NCBI GenBank assembly: GCA_039811225.1
Contig: JBDHYG010000014.1
Location: forward strand, 1 to 64,000
Reading direction: 5' to 3'
DNA length: 64,000 bases
Origin: JAFDXJ01 sp039811225
GTDB taxonomy: Bacteria > Bacteroidota > Bacteroidia > Chitinophagales > Chitinophagaceae
The notes beneath the pieces are model-generated. The model ran no database searches, was not told the origin of the DNA, and saw nothing but the letters and a program-made list of their open reading frames with translations. This document shows, in pieces, positions 32,392-44,800 of this stretch. The translations under genes were made by a program, and so were the position numbers. The number at the start of each line of letters is the position of its first letter. The first letter of the stretch is position 1.

Positions 32392-32448
32392 AAAGTTTCA
32401 AATTTTAAATCCATAGATTCCTCTTAAATATAGTTCTGATAACTCATC

Positions 32449-33699
32449 ATGAAAAATCTACAGGCATCTATAATTACGATAGGCGATGAATTATTGATCG
32501 GCCAGGTTATAGATAGTAACAGCGCTTTTATCGGGAAAGAATTAATGGAAGCCGGTATTTGGCCCGCACATAAATTTACCGTTGGAGACCAATGGAATGA
32601 TATCTGGCAGGCCTTGGATGAGGCAGCCGCTCAAGATGATATAATTATTATTACAGGTGGTTTGGGGCCTACTGCTGATGACATAACAAAACCATTGCTT
32701 TGTAAATATTTTGATGGCAAAATGCGGGAAGATGCAGCTACCCTGGCACATGTTACCTATTTATTTGAAGTTGTTTTTAAACGGAAAATGCCTTTATTGG
32801 AAAGCAACCGCAGGCAGGCAGAAGTACCTGATGTGTGTACCGTTTTACAAAATAAAATCGGTACTGCCCCAGGCATGTTATTTGAAAAAAATGGGAAATA
32901 TTTTTTCAGTTTGCCCGGTGTACCCAATGAAATGCAATACCTCATGCTACAGGAAGTCATTCCCTTCCTGAAAAGTAAATATAAAAACCAGGTAATCAGC
33001 CAGCGAACCCTGCTGACCTATGGTGCCGGCGAATCTTTCCTGGCTGAAGAGATAAAGGATTTTGAATCTGCTTTACCCCCTACAATAAAACTTGCTTATT
33101 TACCCAATTACGGTATGTTGCGTTTACGGCTAACAGCAAGAGATACCACTACACAGGCACTTGATCAGCAATTTGAAGATTTAAAATTATTGGTAAAAAA
33201 ATGGATGATCAGTGATACTGATATCAGCATGCAGGAATTAGTTGCCGGTATTTTAAAAAATAAAAAGAAAACATTGGCCACAGCGGAAAGTTGTACAGGT
33301 GGATATATAGCTCATTTACTTACAGCCATACCAGGCGCTTCAGACTTTTTCAAAGGTAGTGTGGTCTCTTATGCCAATGAGGTCAAAGCAGGCATTTTAC
33401 AAGTACCGGAAGCAACTTTGGAAAGTTATGGTGCCGTAAGTGCAGAAACGGTCCAGGCAATGGTCAAAGGGTTACTGCATCTTGTACAAGCCGATTTTGT
33501 ACTGGCCGTTAGCGGCATTATGGGACCCACAGGTGGTACGCCTGAAAAGCCGGTTGGTACCGTCTGGCTGGGCGTGGGAGATAGGAAAAGAATAGTTACG
33601 ACCTGCATTCATGTACGGTTTGACCGGGAGAAAAATATCCATTTAACAGCTATCCAGGCATTAAATTTTTTACGCCAGTTTATACTGCAACAGATTTGA
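32449..33699 (+). CDS. cinA: CinA family protein (NMN deamidase / competence-damage inducible)
   Basis: A 416-residue full-length CinA. The N-terminal MoaB/Mog-like domain (ASIITIGDELLIGQVIDSNS; DDIIIITGGLGPTADDITK) is followed by the linker region and the C-terminal PncC domain (TLATAESCTGGYIAHLLTAI; SVVSYANEVKAGIL; VSGIMGPTGGTPEKPVGT). PncC-type domains deamidate nicotinamide mononucleotide in NAD recycling, and CinA is also linked to competence and DNA damage in some bacteria. Both domains are intact. It stands between yitT and the E2 gene with 57- and 89-base gaps. Confidence 0.95.
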   Translation: MKNLQASIITIGDELLIGQVIDSNSAFIGKELMEAGIWPAHKFTVGDQWNDIWQALDEAAAQDDIIIITGGLGPTADDITKPLLCKYFDGKMREDAATLAHVTYLFEVVFKRKMPLLESNRRQAEVPDVCTVLQNKIGTAPGMLFEKNGKYFFSLPGVPNEMQYLMLQEVIPFLKSKYKNQVISQRTLLTYGAGESFLAEEIKDFESALPPTIKLAYLPNYGMLRLRLTARDTTTQALDQQFEDLKLLVKKWMISDTDISMQELVAGILKNKKKTLATAESCTGGYIAHLLTAIPGASDFFKGSVVSYANEVKAGILQVPEATLESYGAVSAETVQAMVKGLLHLVQADFVLAVSGIMGPTGGTPEKPVGTVWLGVGDRKRIVTTCIHVRFDREKNIHLTAIQALNFLRQFILQQI

Positions 33700-33710
33700 C
33701 CGGCATTGAT

Positions 33711-33718
33711 TATCTTTG
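33711..33718 (+). promoter_or_regulatory. Candidate -7 box (TATCTTTG) for the E2 gene
   Basis: Exact TAnnTTTG match 11 bases after the cinA stop codon; implies a leader of about 65 bases before ATG 33789. Confidence 0.4.
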
Positions 33719-33788
33719 GCACAATTTTACAAAGCGTTTAGCTGTTTATTTTCAAGCAAATAAAATATTTTTACATAAAAAATAACGT

Positions 33789-35129
33789 ATGGCCATCATC
33801 GATCTTGTAATGCCAAAAATGGGCGAGAGTATTATGGAAGCAACTATTTTAAAATGGCATAAAAAAGTGGGCGATCCAATAGCCATGGATGAAACTTTAC
33901 TGGAAATAGCTACCGACAAAGTAGATAGTGAAGTTCCAAGTTCAGCAGCTGGTACCGTGGCCGAAATATTATTTAAAGAAAATGATGTGGTTCCAATTGG
34001 AACAGTGATTGCCCGCGTAGAAACAGTAGGTGAAAATGTAGCTACTCCTGCACCTGCAGTTTCCGCGCCAGTTGCTACAGCGCCGGAAGCACCGGTTGTT
34101 GAAACGCCACCATACGTGCCGGAAACACCCGTAGCGGTACCGGTTACATCCAATGGCAATGGAGGCGCTAATCGATTTTATTCACCCCTGGTATTGAACA
34201 TTGCACAAAGTGAAGGCATTCCGTTGAGCGACCTGGAAAAAATACCCGGTACCGGAAATGATGGCCGTGTTACTAAGAAAGATATTCTGCAATACGTAAG
34301 TGAGGGCAAACATAAAGCAGCAACAGCCACGGCACCGGCAGTAACTCAAAAACCTGCTGCTCCTGTAGCAACCAGTATGGTAATAAATGAGGAAGAACCT
34401 GCACCTTACATTCCACAAGGTAATGTAGAGATCATCGAAATGGACAGGATGCGAAAACTCATTGCCAAACACATGGTTGATAGTAAGCATACCAGTCCAC
34501 ATGTCACCAGCTTTGCTGAAGCGGATGTGACGAATATGGTATTATGGCGGGATAAGATCAAAAAAGAATTTGAAAAAAGAGAAGGCACCAAAATCACCTT
34601 CACACCACTGTTTATCGATTGTATTTCCCGGGTGATCAAACGTTTCCCCATGATCAATAGTTCACTGGTCAATGATCAGATTATTATAAAGAAAGATATC
34701 AATATCGGTATGGCTACGGCATTACCTACCGGTAACCTGATTGTACCGGTGATTCATAATGCTGATTATTTAAACCTGGTAGGGCTTAGCAAGAAAGTGA
34801 ATTCCCTGGCAGACAATGCACGGAATAACAGGTTACGCCCGGATGATACACAGAAAGGAACTTTTACACTCACCAATGTGGGCACCTTTGGTAGCCTGAT
34901 GGGAACACCGATTATCAATCAACCACAGGTAGCCATCTTAGCCGTAGGAGCTATTAAGAAAAGGCCGGTGGTAATAGAAACAGAACAGGGCGATACAATT
35001 GGTATCCGGCATATGATGTATTTATCCTTAAGCTATGATCACCGTATAGTTGATGGCAGCCTGGGCGCTTCTTTCCTGACCGCGGTTGCGAAGGAATTTG
35101 AAAGCTGGGATATCAATACAACTTGGTAA
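33789..35129 (+). CDS. 2-oxo acid dehydrogenase E2 component (dihydrolipoamide acyltransferase)
   Basis: A 446-residue E2 core subunit. One lipoyl domain (1-80) with the modified lysine K44 in EIATDKVDSEVP; an alanine/proline-rich linker (about 85-125); a peripheral-subunit-binding domain (YSPLVLNIAQSEGI; IPGTGNDGRVTKKDIL); a second flexible linker; and the catalytic domain ending in LSYDHRIVDGSLG, where H418 and D422 are the active-site pair. The layout with a single lipoyl domain and LVMPKMGESI start fits branched-chain or broad-specificity E2 proteins of this phylum more than classical multi-lipoyl pyruvate E2, so the substrate is left open. No E1 or E3 gene is adjacent. Confidence 0.93.
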   Translation: MAIIDLVMPKMGESIMEATILKWHKKVGDPIAMDETLLEIATDKVDSEVPSSAAGTVAEILFKENDVVPIGTVIARVETVGENVATPAPAVSAPVATAPEAPVVETPPYVPETPVAVPVTSNGNGGANRFYSPLVLNIAQSEGIPLSDLEKIPGTGNDGRVTKKDILQYVSEGKHKAATATAPAVTQKPAAPVATSMVINEEEPAPYIPQGNVEIIEMDRMRKLIAKHMVDSKHTSPHVTSFAEADVTNMVLWRDKIKKEFEKREGTKITFTPLFIDCISRVIKRFPMINSSLVNDQIIIKKDINIGMATALPTGNLIVPVIHNADYLNLVGLSKKVNSLADNARNNRLRPDDTQKGTFTLTNVGTFGSLMGTPIINQPQVAILAVGAIKKRPVVIETEQGDTIGIRHMMYLSLSYDHRIVDGSLGASFLTAVAKEFESWDINTTW

Positions 35130-35255
35130 TCTTCCAGGGATTTTTATAAAAAGTAATTTTATTTTTTACACCTGATGATACTCGGTATAGGCGAAGTTTA
35201 GTTAATAAACTGTTTCCTGCCAATAATTTTTCGTTTCCAAAATAAACCCCTGACC

Positions 35256-37544
35256 ATGAAAAAAATTTTTCTACTGCTGTTTCTACTGCCCTTTCTTGCA
35301 AAGGCACAATTTGGAAATATTATTCCTCAGCCGGTGCATTTAAGCTATCAGCCAGGTACATTTTTAATTGATGGAAAGACTGCTATAAAATTCAATCCGT
35401 CTGCTAAAGATTTAGCACAAGCTGCCGGTTTTTTACAAAAAACGATTCAGCGCATTTCAGGTTACCAGTTGCCGTTCAATATTTCTGCTACCAAAACAAT
35501 TCAATTTCAAATCAGCCAGATTGCTGAAATTGGAAATGAAGGGTATGTTTTAAAAGTCACACCCTCCGGAATTTTATTACAGGCTAATACCAAAGCAGGA
35601 ATTATTTATGGTATTCAAACTTTATTGCAAACGCTGCCTGCGATCCGGACAAATGCATTGCTTCAGGTGCCTTGTATGGAAATAACCGATTATCCGCGCT
35701 TTGCCTGGCGGGGCATGCACCTGGATGTGTGCCGGCATTTCTTTGGGCCCGAGTTTGTAAAAGAATATATTGATCTGATGGCTACCTATAAATTTAATGT
35801 GTTTCATTGGCATCTTGTGGATGACCAGGGCTGGCGAATAGAAATAAAAAAATATCCGAAACTTACAGAGATTGGTGCCTGGCGGGTAGATCATACCGAC
35901 AAAGTGTGGGGCGACAGGCCACAGGCCAAACCCGGTGAGCCGGCAACATATGGAGGTTATTATACACAGGAACAAATAAAAGATATTGTTGCCTATGCAG
36001 CAGCAAGGAATATCACCATTGTACCTGAGATAGAAATGCCGGGCCACGTGGCATCGGCTATTGCTTCCTATCCCTATTTGAGTTGTACCCAGCAACCACA
36101 ACTACCATTGACCGGCGGTGATTATACCGGCATGTCTTCCAATTATTGTGCAGGCAATGATAGTGTTTTCATTTTTCTTGAAAATGTATTGACAGAAGTC
36201 ACGGCATTATTCCCATCCAAGTATATTCATATTGGTGGAGATGAAGTGGATAAAACTTCCTGGAAGCATTGTCCGAAATGCCAGGCAAGAATGAAAGCCC
36301 TGGGCCTACAGGATGAGAATGAATTGCAGAGTTATTTTATAAAAAGAATAGAAAATTTTGTAATCAGTAAACATCGCAAAATTATTGGCTGGGATGAAAT
36401 CCTCGAAGGTGGTTTAGCACCGCAAGCTGCGGTGATGAGTTGGCGGGGGGAAGCAGGTGGCATCGAAGCAGCCAGGATGAAACATGAAGTAGTGATGACT
36501 CCCGGGAAACCTTGTTATTTTGATCATTACCAGGCAGGACCGGCAGGCGAACCGCTTGCTATTGGTGGCATGAATACTTTGAAAAATGTATATGATTATG
36601 AACCGGTGCCCGAGGAATTATCCGCACAGGAAGCAAACTATGTGATGGGGGCACAGGCAAATCTTTGGACAGAATTTATTACCACACCGGAACATGTTGA
36701 ATACATGGTATTGCCACGAATGCTGGCATTGTCTGAAGTTTTGTGGAGCCCGAAAGCATCCCGCAATTGGGAAAGTTTTAATGCCCGATTGCACTATCAT
36801 TTTACATCATTTGGTCAAAAGGGCCAGCATTATTGCCCCGGAAATTTTACAGTAGACATAAAACCAACTGCTGCGGATGGTAAATTAAATGTTGCCCTGT
36901 TTTCAGACATACTCCATGGTACAATTTATTACACCTTAGATGGTACGGAGCCGACATTGCAAAGCAATAGGTATATGCAACCCATTCCCATCAATCAAAC
37001 TGCAACATTAAAGACTTCAGTAGCTGTTGATGATCAGATTAAAGGTGTACAGGCAGCCCGGCAGGATTTTGTCATACATAAGGCTATTGGCAGTACAGTA
37101 AGTTATGCGAACCCTATCAGTAAGTATTACCAGGCAAATGGCCCCAACTCATTGACGGATGGTGTCCGCGGAACATTTTCATTGGGAAAATATTGGTTGG
37201 GTATAAGTGAAAAAGATTTGGTGGCAACAATTGACCTGGGAGCAATAAAAACTATTCAGAGCATCTCGTTGGGTTGCCTGCAGAAATATAATGATTGGAT
37301 TTTTCTGCCGCAATCTGTCCGATTTGAAGTGTCGATGGATGGCAGTAATTTCCAGGAAATACAAACAATTTCAAATCCCATTGATATCCACACAAGAGAA
37401 ATCATTTATGATTTTAAAACCAATTTTTCGTCGCGTGCGGTGCGTTTTATCCGGGTTACCGGAAAAAATAATTTATGTCCTCCCGGCCATAGTGGGGCAG
37501 GCAAACCAGGTTGGATATTTACCGATGAAGTCATTGTTGAATAA
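35256..37544 (+). CDS. Beta-N-acetylhexosaminidase, GH20
   Basis: A 762-residue exported glycosidase that removes terminal GlcNAc or GalNAc. Signal peptide residues 1-17 (ends KAQ). GH20b-like domain about 25-145, then the GH20 barrel with YPRFAWRGMHLDVCRHF, FHWHLVDDQGWR and the catalytic pair D329-E330 in HIGGDEVDK. After the barrel (about residue 520) come a chitobiase/hexosaminidase C-terminal beta domain (GTIYYTLDGTEPTLQSN) and an F5/8-type carbohydrate-binding domain (WLGISEKDLVATIDLG; VRFEVSMDG). It has no recognisable type IX sorting tail, so it probably stays in the periplasm. Fits a chitin- or peptidoglycan-scavenging lifestyle. Confidence 0.94.
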   Translation: MKKIFLLLFLLPFLAKAQFGNIIPQPVHLSYQPGTFLIDGKTAIKFNPSAKDLAQAAGFLQKTIQRISGYQLPFNISATKTIQFQISQIAEIGNEGYVLKVTPSGILLQANTKAGIIYGIQTLLQTLPAIRTNALLQVPCMEITDYPRFAWRGMHLDVCRHFFGPEFVKEYIDLMATYKFNVFHWHLVDDQGWRIEIKKYPKLTEIGAWRVDHTDKVWGDRPQAKPGEPATYGGYYTQEQIKDIVAYAAARNITIVPEIEMPGHVASAIASYPYLSCTQQPQLPLTGGDYTGMSSNYCAGNDSVFIFLENVLTEVTALFPSKYIHIGGDEVDKTSWKHCPKCQARMKALGLQDENELQSYFIKRIENFVISKHRKIIGWDEILEGGLAPQAAVMSWRGEAGGIEAARMKHEVVMTPGKPCYFDHYQAGPAGEPLAIGGMNTLKNVYDYEPVPEELSAQEANYVMGAQANLWTEFITTPEHVEYMVLPRMLALSEVLWSPKASRNWESFNARLHYHFTSFGQKGQHYCPGNFTVDIKPTAADGKLNVALFSDILHGTIYYTLDGTEPTLQSNRYMQPIPINQTATLKTSVAVDDQIKGVQAARQDFVIHKAIGSTVSYANPISKYYQANGPNSLTDGVRGTFSLGKYWLGISEKDLVATIDLGAIKTIQSISLGCLQKYNDWIFLPQSVRFEVSMDGSNFQEIQTISNPIDIHTREIIYDFKTNFSSRAVRFIRVTGKNNLCPPGHSGAGKPGWIFTDEVIVE

Positions 37545-37580
37545 AAAGATAAGAAAACAATTCCCTGCGGTTTAAATTTT

Positions 37581-38669
37581 TCACTGGCTTCCTTCATGCT
37601 GCAATATATCTGGTAAAGGCACTAAAATCTTTTCACCGGGTGGGGCAAATTGGGGATTGGAAAGAAATGCAGAATCGGTTAATGTGTAAAGAAATGCTTT
37701 TAACTGCCCGATCTCAAAATTAGAAAGCGGGATACCTTTCCTCAGCAAACTATCGGTTGTAGAAGATGGAATAACGCCATTCCGGTAATGATTCAGCACA
37801 TCGTCCAGGAAATTCAATCTCCCATCATGCATATAAGGAAATGACTGTTGTACATTCCGTAATGAAGGCACTTTAAATTTCAGGGAATCTTCCGGTTTGC
37901 CGGTAATGCGCAACCGGCCATAATCCTTCAAATAATCATCCAATGCAAAACCAGTATTGCGATAACTAAAATCGGTAAAGAAAGGAGGGGTATGACAGCT
38001 GATACATTTTTTTTGAAATATTTCATAACCTAATCGTTGAGGTAAATTAAAACTGTCTTTTCCCTGTATCACCCGGTCATATTTACTATTGGCACTTATT
38101 AAAGTGAGTTCAAACTGGCTCAGCGCTTTAGTAAGTAATTGTGTGCTTATTTCTTTTTTCCCAAATGCCTGTCGGAAAAGCCTTTGATAGGATGTATCCT
38201 TTTTTATTTTACTTATGACATGCTCCAGTGTTTCGCCCATTTCATGCGGATCGGTGATTGGAGACAAGGCTTGTGAATCGAGCTGGGTGATGCCACCATC
38301 CCACATGAAATTTTTTTGCCAGGCCAGGTTGAACAAACCCGGTGCATTGCGGAAAGAAAATGAATTATCAATACCATGGCTTAATGGATGATCATAGGTA
38401 GCAAAAGCAGCAAACTGCTGATGGCAACTGGCACAGGAGAAATTCCCATCTCTGCTGAGTATTCTGTCATAAAAAAGTTTTCTTCCTAAAGCGATACCTT
38501 CAACTGTTAAAGGGTTTTGTTGAAAATCATAAACAGGATCCGGCCAGCTGGGAGGCACAACGAACCTGACCGGGTGTGGTGTATAGTGATCATCCACATT
38601 TTTTATCCAGCTAATAGCAACCAGGCATGCCAAAATGATGCTACATAAAATAAATATTTTTTTCATCAC
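37581..38669 (-). CDS. Di-haem cytochrome c peroxidase (MauG/CcpA family)
   Basis: A 362-residue periplasmic enzyme with an N-terminal hydrophobic signal or anchor (IFILCSIILACLVAISW). Two CxxCH haem sites are present: NFSCASCHQQF (about residue 80) and KKCISCHTPPFF (about 225). The pattern AFRNAPGLFNLAW-like segment (FRNAPGLFNLAWQKNFMWDG) and VPSLRNVQQSFPYMHDGR match the family, which reduces hydrogen peroxide with electrons from small cytochromes or oxidises protein side chains. GAGGAG lies close to the ATG, one of few good Shine-Dalgarno sites in the window. It converges with the hexosaminidase gene. Confidence 0.92.
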   Translation of the reverse strand: MMKKIFILCSIILACLVAISWIKNVDDHYTPHPVRFVVPPSWPDPVYDFQQNPLTVEGIALGRKLFYDRILSRDGNFSCASCHQQFAAFATYDHPLSHGIDNSFSFRNAPGLFNLAWQKNFMWDGGITQLDSQALSPITDPHEMGETLEHVISKIKKDTSYQRLFRQAFGKKEISTQLLTKALSQFELTLISANSKYDRVIQGKDSFNLPQRLGYEIFQKKCISCHTPPFFTDFSYRNTGFALDDYLKDYGRLRITGKPEDSLKFKVPSLRNVQQSFPYMHDGRLNFLDDVLNHYRNGVIPSSTTDSLLRKGIPLSNFEIGQLKAFLYTLTDSAFLSNPQFAPPGEKILVPLPDILQHEGSQ

Positions 38670-38823
38670 TCCTCATTATTTAATGACAACAGGATAGCAT
38701 GTTTATTAGCCGATGATATAGCAGGTTCCTCTTTTTAATATAAACAAAAGAAAGAATAAAGATAAAGGTTGTACACTGGTAAACATGTAATACTATTTGA
38801 CGAATTGAAAATTGAGCCCGGTA

Positions 38824-41800
38824 TTATTGAGCCAGTGAAATCTGAATTTGAATACCTGCTCTTGTATTGGTAACCGGTGCAGAAGTAGAAATATATGGAA
38901 TGACCCGTTGCTGATCAAAGTAAAACTTCAGGCTTACCCGGTTATTTAAAATATAATCTATCGCTGGTTGTATAGTAATCACTTTTTGCCCGCCGGTACT
39001 ATATGCATTGGCCTGGTCCAGGCGACTATTACTTTGTGTATCATCGCGCATGCTTATGTCGAGGCTAATGCCTAAATCATTTTGCAATTCTTTGCCTTTC
39101 GTAAAGGGCAGGCGGAAAGGCAGTACGATTCCTTTTTTCCGAAAACTTCCACCAAAACTCCATTCTGTACTACGCACTTCACTCAATTGGAAATCGATCA
39201 GGCTCAGGCTGAGTGTGCGACTTTTCTTATACTCAAAATGGAAATTTGTTTGATTATTGGTAGTAATATCAAAACCAATGAGTGGCGCAAATTGTTCCTG
39301 GATGGTCAGGTTAGGAATCAGGAAGAAGGGTACATAGTTTCCACTAATGGTATCTATAAATGCCGGTGCACCATAATGATAGGGATCAAAGAATAATAAG
39401 GCGCTGGCAAAACTATTCATACTGAGGCTGGCATTGTAGCCATGTGAAATGGTGATATTACTGAAGACATCTGATAAAGCCGGAATATTCGTCAGGCCGG
39501 TATATGTTAAGCGCCAGTTGGGTAAAGCATGGATGCCACCAAAAGGATTTGATTTGATATTTGGATTTGATTCTTTGAGGAGTGAAATTGTATTCGGGTC
39601 TTTCCCGGTGTATGCTGCGAGGAATGCAGGGATCAACACATCCTGTGCATAACGCCCATAGCCCGTAGCATAGCCATCTGCCATAAACTTTTCATTGTCC
39701 GGAAGTGCCTGCCAGTAGGGGTTTTGCGAAGCAAGACGTTTGGAAATGATAAGCCGGTTATCCTGGAATGTCTTGAAAGTTTCAGAGATCTCATTGGGGT
39801 TTGTTTTCATAAACAAGGTCCCAAAACTTATATATGAAACATTGAAGCCACCACCGGCCAACGGGCTCAGGTGATCAAAACTATTACCCGTTCCGGTCGT
39901 ATCCTTGAAGAGTTCAGAATAATTTTTAGAGAAACTTTTATCCAGGTTCAGGTCTATAATTAATTCTTTCAGTGGTTCTAATTGTGCGGTTACGCTCAGG
40001 CGTTGATCAAAGTTTTGTGTAAATAACAAATTGAATGTTGAATCCCGGGTGATCACACCTTGTCGTGCTTTTAAATTGAGCCAGGCAGTATCAGGTTGTT
40101 TCCCGAAAATATATGCAAGGCCGGGTTGATTGGATTTAAAGTTTTGTCCAAAGAATTGCGTGCTGTCTTTATACCCGGGAATCCGGCTGTTATAATTTTC
40201 ACTGTAATTAACAGAAACCCGTTTGACCATAGTGGCCAGTTGCACAGCGGTTTTTACCAGGCCATTAGCGCTACCGGCTTCTTTATTTTTCCTGGCTGCG
40301 ATACGGGCTTGCCTTTTCAGGTTACGCCATTTGGAAAGTGCCAGGCGTTTTTCTTTTCCCTTCAAGCCTTTAATTACTTCCGCCCGTGTAGGAATGGTGA
40401 CTACGGAGTCTTCTCCATTTTTATCTTTCAGGGTAATTTCGCCTTCGTCTTCATTATTATCCTGTTGAATTTGAGAAGTAATATTGCGAAGCCATTTTGA
40501 TTTATTGTAAAGACGGTTAAAATCCATTTCGGTATTCAGGCTGTTTTGTTGGCTGTTTTCCAGCGTATTGCCCATACTGATCGCCAGCAGGCTGGCTGCA
40601 ATCCAGTTGTAGGTAGTGGTATAACTGAAACGTGCCGTGATCCAGTCTGTTAATGGAAGTTTGTTAAACGGTATGCTGTAACTGATGGTAGCCCGCTGTT
40701 GATACAGGGTATTGCGTCCACCTTTCAGGAAATTTTTCCATACAGTATCTTTTTTGGCTTTGGTATCTAATTTACCAATGGGTTCATCTACCCGTGCGAA
40801 ATTCACGGCACTAAAATCAATATTCAGGGAACGGGTTAAATCCCAACGCAAATTGTAATAGCGGTCAAACGTGAAATACTTATCGTACGAAGTATCAACT
40901 TTTTCAACGGTCTTATCCGTGATGTTAACGATGCGTGGTACATATTCCCCATATTGTCGATTGATATCTGCCCGAAAACTGATCAGGGAAGGAATATAAT
41001 TGAAATTGAAATCACGGATAGGAGCAAGCCAGGCTGATTTGTTCTTGATTAATTTTTTGAAAGGGCTGATGAATTTGCTATTACCAGAATAGGTATAACC
41101 CAGGCCACCCCGATACCGGCGCAATGTATTCTCCTGGATGATGGGATTAGTTTGGGTAAACCCGGTATAAGAAAAACTGAAATCAAAATTGCTGAGGCTC
41201 CAGAGTTTAGGCTTTTTGCCATTCACGCCAAAACGCATATTGGTAAAGTTCAGGGTCTTGATAGTAGATTCATCCAACGCCACATTCTTGATAGAATCTT
41301 TGGCATCACCGGCATTTTGAATTTTATATTTATATTTTACATCAAGATCATAGGGGTCATATTCCGGAGTCAGGATTGTTTTATTATATCCGGCATATAC
41401 CGGGATAGAAGCATATAATTTTTTCGGTAAAAGTTTGGCCAGGTCTATATTTAAAGCAGCATCATATTGCAGGAGGTCATTCTTGGCGCGCTCATTTATT
41501 TTTTGTTCGATGCCCCCAAAGCCACTTGTGTAGGTATTTGCGGAAAGCGATAATGTGCCCAGGTCAGCTAATTGAACATCCACCCGGCCCAGTGCCGCCC
41601 AACCACCATGTTCATCTATTTGTGAAAGCCGTAATTCATCTACCCATACTTCTGTGCTCAAGGGGACATTGGCGCCTGTGATGGCATTCTCAATACCAAT
41701 TAAATAACCTTGTACTTCACCGAGGTTAGGGTTACCCATAACGGAGAAAGTTTTATTCCCAATTACTTCCCGGTAAATTTTATTCACCGGCGCCCCGGTA

Positions 41801-44800
41801 TTGTTTCGTTGCAGTTTCAATTGCACCAGGTCATTCAGGGAAAAGTCAAGGTTATTTTCCAATGGCCAGATTTCTTCTGGGGTGGCAGAACTATTAAATG
41901 GCGTAATGGAAAGAGGAATTTTTATTTCATAATAATTATTCAGGAAATCCTGCCCCAGTCGAATGACCGCTACTAGTTCCCCATTATTGATGGGGCGTTG
42001 GCCAATTACAGATTCCGCATGGATGAACATCGACATCTGGCCATAAGAACGGATATCGAGATTCAGGGTTTTGAATACAGCGCGGGCATCGCCATTATTC
42101 AGGTTGTTTATTTTCAAACTCATGGATTGTTCATTTTGTAACAGGTTCACACCATTGTTACTCAATGATTGTACACGTTCTATACCCGGTGGAATTTTAT
42201 AAGGAATAGGAAGACGGCTGCTGTTCTCCTCTACATTTACAGCGGATACATTGATAGTGGTATTTGAATTGGCCGGAATAGGTGTATAAGAGCCGGTGGT
42301 ATCGAGCAAATAAGTAAATGTGCGCCATTGGTTGCGTACCAGATCCAGGCTGGCAAAACGCATGACTACAGAATCTTCAAAACCGGTAAGATACATCCGG
42401 ATAAAACGGATAGATTTAAAATCAGGGATCTGTCCGACTTTGCCAGTATAATTATTGATGGGTATCCGGAATAAGTACCAGTTTTCAGATGTGATACTGC
42501 CATCGGCAAGTTTGGGGGTCACTACACGTTTATCTACGATATAAGGTGTGGTACCCACATCCATACCCGGTTTTAATTCCAGCTGGTATTCATAATATTC
42601 TTCCGTTTCGTTTAAAGTGTTATCATGGTTCAGGTCTTCATTGTCCGGGTAAACGGTAGCAGCCGGGGAATATTGAGAAGAATTGGTAGCGACAGGTGAA
42701 TTCCCTTGTGAATTATTATAATCTTTATAGCGCCCTAATATACCTGTACCGGCAGCATTAAAACTTTCATCCCGGTACCAGACATAATCATCATGCGAGG
42801 GATCATTTAGTGCTTTTTGATAAATGGGGGAGGCAGCTCCAAAATTATTTAGTAATTGGTTTAAATAGTCAGCTCGTTTGTTGCGTTCATTGTCATTGTT
42901 GATACCATCGAAGCCCACATCCTGATAAGGCCGGTCATTGGGATCATTGCTAAATGCCTGGGTAACCTGGATGGGATTGACCGGAGTGGTTCCCCAAACA
43001 GAAGTGGAATCCACCGCAGCAGGTTGGGAAGGGGAGTTCAGGCCATTTTCATAAAATCGTTTACCATCTTTTAAAATATCTTCACTCACATTGCCGAGGT
43101 TGATATATAATTTTCCGCCAGTGCTTGCCGGGTCTTTGATAAAAGGATCCTGCACCCAGAACTCCATATATTCTATATTGGCCGTTTCAAAATCTGTCTG
43201 ATCAATGGCCCGCATAATGCCACCCCATCGTTGTTTGGGATTTTTTAATTTTCCATCCGGGCCTATATTGGTTGGGTCGGCTGTAAAATTGTAGGGGCCG
43301 GGTTCGGTAGGATAATAAGCCAGGTCAAAAGTAGTGGTGAGCACATCGGTGATATTGGTCGTCCGTTGCGGGAAAAGTTCATTCGTATAAACGGCTCGTA
43401 CCCTGGGGTCACTCAATTCGGTAAGGTTTCCTTTTAAGGGATTGCTGGGATTAGATTTGTCTTGTAAGACAGGTTCAATATTGTACCAGGCTAATTTAGC
43501 ACGGTTCTTACCATAGGGTAAGGAATCCACGAGGTTAGCTTCCGGGAATAAATTATTGCCTTGTGGGGTAGAAGCCAATGCCCAGGAAACAAAAGGAAAC
43601 CGCATATCCAGGTTACTGGTGCTGCCTTCAAAATCATCAATATAAATTAAACCCTGACTGCCCGTACCAATTTGTTTGGGGTGGCCGGGTTTTAAAACAG
43701 CGGCTTCTCCATAGGCATTTATCTGGCTTACTGTTTTTGAATTATAAAATGGTAATTTATTCAAGAGCCGGGTGAGGCCGCCCCATTCAGAATTATAATT
43801 GAAGTCGATGCCATACATCGTATTTTGAACGGGGTCATCTCCATAATTCACTTTATTAAAATAGGGCCGCTCTGTAAGTTTTTCCATGGTAGCACCCAGG
43901 GATAATTTTTTACTGGCCATGTAATCCAGGCGTAAGCCGACAAAACCTTTTTGCTGAATGCCGTATGTGGCGTTATTTTCAAATTGCACATTTACCGGTA
44001 CACCGGAATTGATTATCGCCTGGTTCAATATTTTCAATGTACCCAAATTATAATCAATAGAATAATCCACATTCTCCTGTAAAATCTGGCCACCGGCTGT
44101 AACGGTTACAGAACCTTGCGGTATATTAAATGCACCTAAAGAAATATCGGTGGTAGAGCTTCCTTTGATTGTTCCCTGTAAGACATACCTGTTCAGGTTG
44201 GCATAGGTTTGTGCAATGGCTTTGATAGAATCGTATAATTGATAATAAACAAAGGAATCTTTGGTGGCTTGTGGTTCTCCCTGGAATGCCCGGTCTGCCA
44301 GGTCGCGGCCAAATGGTTCGAGTTCAGGAAAAATGATTTTGCCTTGTTGAGACAATACCATGAAACTGTCCACGAAATCATAATAACCATCCGGGTAAGG
44401 ATCATTGTGGCTATTGAGCCGGTCCGCACCGAGAATGGTAAGCAGGGATTGGCCGGAAACAGAAGGAGCTGTTACGGGTAAATATCTTTTTAGTCCACCA
44501 CTGGGTTCAGCATACATCACAGCGAGGTTAAAGCCATCGGCCTGCAAGCCGGTAACATCCAGGGAATATACATTCTTCATCATCAGTTGCCAGATTGGTA
44601 ACTGGGTACGGGCTGAAGTTGCTTTTAATAATTTCAGGAAGAGATTTTTTTGTACTCCCTGCGTGGAATCGGATGTGACATCCTGGGAAAACTCGCCCAC
44701 CTGGTAAATATGGCCATTATAAGAATATTGATATGCTACAGCCAATACATCATCCGATTGTAATTGCTGGCTTAGGGAAATAAATCCGACCTGCGGATTG

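Noticed and set aside
40096..40500. 134-codon plus-strand open frame inside sprA
   Set aside because: Antisense to a strongly supported gene, no recognisable domain, no promoter or start context; the same applies to the other open frames within sprA.
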